Source: Cognatundibacterium oligocarboniphilum
GTDB lineage: Bacteria > Pseudomonadota > Gammaproteobacteria > Burkholderiales > Burkholderiaceae_D
Assembly (NCBI RefSeq): GCF_013377855.1
Contig: NZ_JABXYJ010000011.1
Coordinates: 1 to 57,304, forward strand
Direction of reading: 5' to 3'
DNA length: 57,304 nucleotides
Part shown: positions 54,078 to 57,304 of the stretch, piece by piece
How positions within the stretch are numbered: position 1 is the first letter of the stretch
Layout of the letters: every line of letters starts with the position of its first letter
Made by a program: the position numbers and the translations under genes
Notes under the pieces: generated by a model
Seen by the model: the letters and a program-made list of their open reading frames with translations, nothing else
The model's database searches: none
What the model was told of the DNA's origin: nothing

Positions 54078-55948
54078 ACGCAGAGCAGGATTCCACAACA
54101 GATAACGGACGCCAGCAGGTTCTGGACACCGTAGCACAATTACCGCATTTGCCGGGTGTCTATCGTTATTTCGACACCCAGGATCAGGTTCTCTATGTCG
54201 GCAAAGCCAGAGACCTGAAAAAGCGTGTCAGCAGTTATTTTCAGAAAACTCTTTCCAGTCCGCGCATTGCCATGATGGTCGACAAGATCGCTCGTCTCGA
54301 GACGACCATCACACGGAGTGAGGCGGAAGCCTTGATATTGGAAAACAATCTGATCAAGGCATTAAAGCCGCGCTACAACATTCTTTTTCGTGATGATAAA
54401 TCGTATCCTTATCTGAAAATAACATCCGAAAAAACACCGCGTATGGTGTATTACCGTGGTGCCATCGATAAAAAGCATCAGTATTTCGGACCCTTTCCAT
54501 CAGGGTGGGCTGTTAAAGAGTCTATGCAGATTTTGCAGAAGGTTTTTCTCCTGCGCACTTGCGAGGACAGCGTTTTTGCCAACCGTACCAGACCCTGCCT
54601 TCTGTATCAGATTCAACGTTGCAGCGCGCCTTGTGTCGACCTGATTTCAAAGGATGACTATGCGGAAGATATTGCCCATGCTGCAGATTTTTTGCGTGGG
54701 CGGCAGGACCAGGTTTTGCAGAGCATGGAAGCAAAGATGCTGGCTTATGCGGCTGATCTCCGGTTTGAACAGGCTGCAGCGGTCAGAAACCAGATGTCGG
54801 CACTCTCCAAGGTATTACATCAGCAAAGTATGGAAACGACCGGTAATGCCGATATCGATATTATTGCGGTGTTAGTTGAGGGCGGGAAAGCATGTGTAAA
54901 TCTCGCCATGATACGCGGCGGGCGCCATCTGGGGGACAGAGCTTATTTCCCTGCGCATGTCGACGACGCACGATTGACAGCAGAGCAGCCGATAGAAGCT
55001 GAAGTGATGGCGGCATTCATTGCACAACATTATGTCGATCAGTTTATTCCGTCCACACTGGTGATGAATATTGAGTTTGATGAGCCTGACCTGATCATGG
55101 CTCTGACGGAACAATGTGGTCATAAAATTTATTTGACATCCCAGCCTCAGGAACAGCGTCGTATCTGGCTTGAAATGGCGGTTAAAGGCGCCCAGCTTGC
55201 TTTGGCGAGAGTATTGTCCGAGCAGGGATCGCAACAATCGAGAACGGCAGCGCTGGCGTCCGTGCTTGAACTGGATTCGGATGATCTTGAACAGCTCCGT
55301 ATCGAGTGCTTCGATATCAGTCATACCCAGGGCGAGGCAACACAGGCGTCTTGCGTCGTCTATCAGCATCATGGAATGCAGAATGCCGAATACCGGCGAT
55401 ACAACATCAAAGACATTACGCCTGGCGATGATTATGCAGCGATGCGTCAGGTGCTCTTGCGCCGTTATGAAAAAATTGTCAATGCAGAAGGTGACGATAT
55501 CCGGATGCCCGATATTGTGCTGGTTGACGGTGGAAAAGGGCAGGTCGAAATGGCCCGGCAGGTTTTTGCTGAGCTGGGGCTGGATGTCAGCTTGATTGTT
55601 GGTGTTGCCAAAGGCGAAGGCAGGAAAGTTGGTCTCGAAACCTTAGTGTTTGCAGATAGCCGCGCGGAAAAAGAACTTGGCAAAGAATCTGCGGCGCTGA
55701 TGCTGATCGCGCATATCCGCGATGAGGCTCACCGTTTTGCGATTACAGGCATGCGTGCAAAACGCGACAAAGCCAGACAAACATCGAAACTGGATGAAAT
55801 TGAAGGTGTGGGACCAAAACGACGTCAGAAATTATTGATCAGATTCGGCGGATTGAAGGGGGTGAGTGACGCCAGTGTGGAAGAGTTGGCCAGCGTTGAA
55901 GGTATATCCCGCCATCTGGCAGAAGAAATTTACAAGCGATTGCGATAG
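54074..55948 (+). CDS. uvrC: UvrABC system protein C
   Basis: Dual-incision nuclease of nucleotide-excision repair, 624 residues. The N-terminal GIY-YIG domain has [25 protein letters not shown]. The UVR motif (about 205-235) has [13 protein letters not shown]. The RNase H-like domain has [17 protein letters not shown] and LVDGGKGQ, and the C-terminal helix-hairpin-helix is [19 protein letters not shown]. It is complete. Confidence 0.97.
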   Translation: MNAEQDSTTDNGRQQVLDTVAQLPHLPGVYRYFDTQDQVLYVGKARDLKKRVSSYFQKTLSSPRIAMMVDKIARLETTITRSEAEALILENNLIKALKPRYNILFRDDKSYPYLKITSEKTPRMVYYRGAIDKKHQYFGPFPSGWAVKESMQILQKVFLLRTCEDSVFANRTRPCLLYQIQRCSAPCVDLISKDDYAEDIAHAADFLRGRQDQVLQSMEAKMLAYAADLRFEQAAAVRNQMSALSKVLHQQSMETTGNADIDIIAVLVEGGKACVNLAMIRGGRHLGDRAYFPAHVDDARLTAEQPIEAEVMAAFIAQHYVDQFIPSTLVMNIEFDEPDLIMALTEQCGHKIYLTSQPQEQRRIWLEMAVKGAQLALARVLSEQGSQQSRTAALASVLELDSDDLEQLRIECFDISHTQGEATQASCVVYQHHGMQNAEYRRYNIKDITPGDDYAAMRQVLLRRYEKIVNAEGDDIRMPDIVLVDGGKGQVEMARQVFAELGLDVSLIVGVAKGEGRKVGLETLVFADSRAEKELGKESAALMLIAHIRDEAHRFAITGMRAKRDKARQTSKLDEIEGVGPKRRQKLLIRFGGLKGVSDASVEELASVEGISRHLAEEIYKRLR

Positions 55949-55986
55949 CCCCATATAATTAAGAAAAATTTTTTATCGACAAGGTC

Positions 55987-56571
55987 ATGCCTTTTAATTT
56001 CCCGATATTGCTGACATGGTTGCGCGTTGCGCTGATTCCCTTGGTTGTCGGCGTCTTTTATTTGCCGGATACCTGGTTAACGTTGTTTCAAAAAGGCGTG
56101 GCATCGACGCTGGTTTTTATCATTGCCGCAGTGACCGACTGGTTTGATGGTTTTCTGGCGCGCCGCTGGAATCAGACTTCTTCGTTTGGAGCTTTTCTTG
56201 ATCCTGTTGCCGATAAGTTGATGGTCGCAGGTGCGTTGCTGGTGTTAGTCCAGTTGGACCGCGTGAATGCCGTAATTGCCTTCGTCATCATTGGACGTGA
56301 AATCACCATTTCTGCATTGCGTGAGTGGATGGCACTGATCGGCGCTTCGAAATCTGTCGCGGTTAATTCGCTGGGAAAAATCAAAACGACAGCGCAGATG
56401 CTGGCGATACCGATGCTGCTTTATTATGATATTTTGTTTGGTATCGTCGACACCAAAATATTCGGTTCATGGTTGCTGCTGGTTGCTGCAGTATTGACTG
56501 TTTGGTCGATGCTATATTATTTACAAAAAGCCTGGCCGATGATCAAAGAGGAGACCGAAAAAATGGAGTAG
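55987..56571 (+). CDS. pgsA: CDP-diacylglycerol-glycerol-3-phosphate phosphatidyltransferase
   Basis: Inner-membrane enzyme for phosphatidylglycerol synthesis, 194 residues, with 4-5 TM segments. The CDP-alcohol phosphotransferase motif is read as DWFDGFLARRW followed by GAFLDPVADKL, with all Asp ligands present. It follows uvrC by 38 bp; tRNA genes follow. Confidence 0.96.
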   Translation: MPFNFPILLTWLRVALIPLVVGVFYLPDTWLTLFQKGVASTLVFIIAAVTDWFDGFLARRWNQTSSFGAFLDPVADKLMVAGALLVLVQLDRVNAVIAFVIIGREITISALREWMALIGASKSVAVNSLGKIKTTAQMLAIPMLLYYDILFGIVDTKIFGSWLLLVAAVLTVWSMLYYLQKAWPMIKEETEKME

Positions 56572-56575
56572 CGGC

Positions 56576-56603
56576 TTGACAGAATCTGCATATCCTATAT
56601 AAT
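56576..56603 (+). promoter_or_regulatory. Strong sigma-70 promoter of the tRNA-Gly array
   Basis: Consensus TTGACA (56576-56581) and consensus TATAAT (56598-56603), spacer 16 bp, 17 bp before the first tRNA. The -35 begins 5 bp after the pgsA stop. Confidence 0.9.
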
Positions 56604-56620
56604 TCTGGTCTTTCGTTGAT

Positions 56621-56696
56621 GCGGGAATAGCTCAGTTGGTAGAGCGCAACCTTGCCAAGGTTGAGGTCGAGAGTTCGAGACTCTTTTCCCGCTCCA
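56621..56696 (+). tRNA. tRNA-Gly(GCC), copy 1
   Basis: 76 nt with encoded CCA; acceptor GCGGGAA / TTCCCGC, anticodon loop CTTGCCAAG with anticodon GCC, and T arm GAGAG / CTCTT. Canonical form, with A at position 21. Confidence 0.97.
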
Positions 56697-56725
56697 GGTT
56701 TTCAAGCGAAAAGCAGTAAAAAAAT

Positions 56726-56801
56726 GCGGGAATAGCTCAGTTGGTAGAGCGCAACCTTGCCAAGGTTGAGGTCGAGAGTTCGAGACTCTTTTCCCGCTCC
56801 A
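56726..56801 (+). tRNA. tRNA-Gly(GCC), copy 2
   Basis: Identical over 76 nt to copy 1. The spacer to copy 3 begins the repeated 31-bp unit. Confidence 0.97.
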
Positions 56802-56832
56802 GATTCAGTAGTACCTGCTGTATCAGGAAAAT

Positions 56833-56907
56833 GCGGGAATAGCTCAGTTGGTCGAGCGCAACCTTGCCAAGGTTGAGGTCGAGAGTTCGAGACTCTTTCC
56901 CGCTCCA
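56833..56907 (+). tRNA. tRNA-Gly(GCC) variant, copy 3
   Basis: 75 nt. It differs from copy 1 by A21 to C in the D arm and by loss of one T from the T run at the T-stem/acceptor junction (positions 64-67). Either the T stem or the acceptor loses a pair, so function is doubtful. Confidence 0.85.
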
Positions 56908-56938
56908 GATTCAGTAGTACCTGCTGTATCAGGAAAAT

Positions 56939-57013
56939 GCGGGAATAGCTCAGTTGGTCGAGCGCAACCTTGCCAAGGTTGAGGTCGAGAGTTCGAGACT
57001 CTTTCCCGCTCCA
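56939..57013 (+). tRNA. tRNA-Gly(GCC) variant, copy 4
   Basis: Identical to copy 3, including C21 and the one-base deletion. The identity of gene and spacer suggests a very recent duplication. Confidence 0.85.
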
Positions 57014-57044
57014 GATTCAGTAGTACCTGCTGTATCAGGAAAAT

Positions 57045-57120
57045 GCGGGAATAGCTCAGTTGGTCGAGCGCAACCTTGCCAAGGTTGAGGTCGAGAGTTC
57101 GAGACTCTTTTCCCGCTCCA
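57045..57120 (+). tRNA. tRNA-Gly(GCC) variant, copy 5
   Basis: 76 nt, full length, but with C at position 21 instead of the nearly universal A. It is an intermediate between the canonical copies and copies 3-4. Confidence 0.9.
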
Positions 57121-57151
57121 GATTCAGTAGTACCTGATGTATCAGGAAAAT

Positions 57152-57227
57152 GCGGGAATAGCTCAGTTGGTAGAGCGCAACCTTGCCAAGGTTGAGGTCG
57201 AGAGTTCGAGACTCTTTTCCCGCTCCA
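57152..57227 (+). tRNA. tRNA-Gly(GCC), copy 6
   Basis: Identical to copies 1 and 2. The last copy, 7 bp before the terminator stem. Confidence 0.97.
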
Positions 57228-57233
57228 GGTTAT

Positions 57234-57260
57234 AAAGGGGGAGCAAAGCTTCCCTTTTTT
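57234..57260 (+). terminator. Terminator of the tRNA-Gly array
   Basis: GGGGAGC pairs with GCTTCCC (one G-T wobble) around an AAA loop, followed by six Ts. Confidence 0.85.
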
Positions 57261-57304
57261 GTTGAGTTAGGTGTCTGACTGAAATGTTAAGTCAGTATCC
57301 CTGG

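Larger units (their letters stand above)
56621..57227 (+). repeat. Tandem array of six tRNA-Gly genes
   Basis: Copies 2-6 form a tandem repeat with a period of 106-107 bp: a 75-76 bp tRNA plus a 31-bp spacer containing GATTCAGTAGTACCTG and CCTG...CAGG. The spacers between copies 2-3, 3-4 and 4-5 are identical; that between 5-6 has one change (CTGATG for CTGCTG). The first spacer (after copy 1) is unrelated. The pattern points to recent unequal crossing-over or gene conversion. Confidence 0.92.

Noticed and set aside
56621..57227. CRISPR-like periodic repeat
   Set aside because: The 106-bp period consists of tRNA genes with constant spacers; CRISPR has constant repeats and variable spacers, and no cas gene is present.

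Overview
The window looks like the chromosome of a mid-GC betaproteobacterium (order Burkholderiales, probably close to Oxalobacteraceae). The clues are the leuC-entericidin-leuD-leuB-asd-fimV-truA order, PriB between S6 and S18, the lepA-lepB-DUF4845-rnc-era-recO-pdxJ-acpS cluster, an AlgR-type LytTR regulator with a LytS-like kinase, and a split hpnC/hpnDE squalene pathway. The family-level placement is inference. Most of the window is housekeeping DNA.

Layout. (1) 1-3131: a very small integrative element at the 3' end of a tRNA-Arg gene. It carries a tyrosine integrase, an AlpA-like HTH protein and an RstA/Rep_trans-type rolling-circle initiator on the minus strand, then about 640 bp of non-coding DNA with a 16-bp-arm hairpin ending in a perfect DnaA box, and a copy of the tRNA 3' end plus terminator. 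(2) 3255-9543: thioredoxin-like protein, tsaB-rimI-UDG-DUF1853, lplT, radA. (3) 9591-15317: hpnE, hpnD and, 2.7 kb away, hpnC; between them lie a repeat lipoprotein, an M24 peptidase and a small lipoprotein. (4) 15489-19792: RND efflux pair. (5) 20027-26215: tRNA-Leu, tig-clpP-clpX-lon. (6) 26322-30221: lexA with two SOS boxes, rpsF-priB-rpsR-rplI, dnaB. (7) 30334-36772: DUF47/Pit phosphate pair, LytTR two-component pair, REC-DUF3369-(degenerate GGDEF)-EAL protein. (8) 37054-47002: aroC, leuC-ecn-leuD-leuB, asd, fimV, truA. (9) 47169-56571: lepA-lepB-DUF4845-rnc-era-recO-pdxJ-like-acpS-uvrC-pgsA, densely packed with several stop/start overlaps. (10) 56576-57260: a promoter, six tandem tRNA-Gly(GCC) genes, three of them variant, and a terminator.

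How they work together. The proteostasis block (trigger factor, ClpXP, Lon), the translation and RNA block (LepA, RNase III, Era, TruA, TsaB, RimI) and the DNA repair block (RadA, UDG, LexA, RecO, UvrC) are all standard. HpnD, HpnC and HpnE together convert farnesyl diphosphate to squalene. LeuCDB supplies leucine, Asd the aspartate family and AroC the aromatic amino acids.

Best candidates for something new: the minimal rolling-circle integrative element with its structured origin; a PdxJ-locus protein that keeps the fold and position but has lost most recognisable catalytic motifs; paired ATACT-G6-AGTAT palindromes in two unrelated intergenic regions, resembling RcnR/CsoR-type operators; and the tRNA-Gly array with copies changed at position 21 and shortened by one base. 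I see no CRISPR array, transposase or rRNA.
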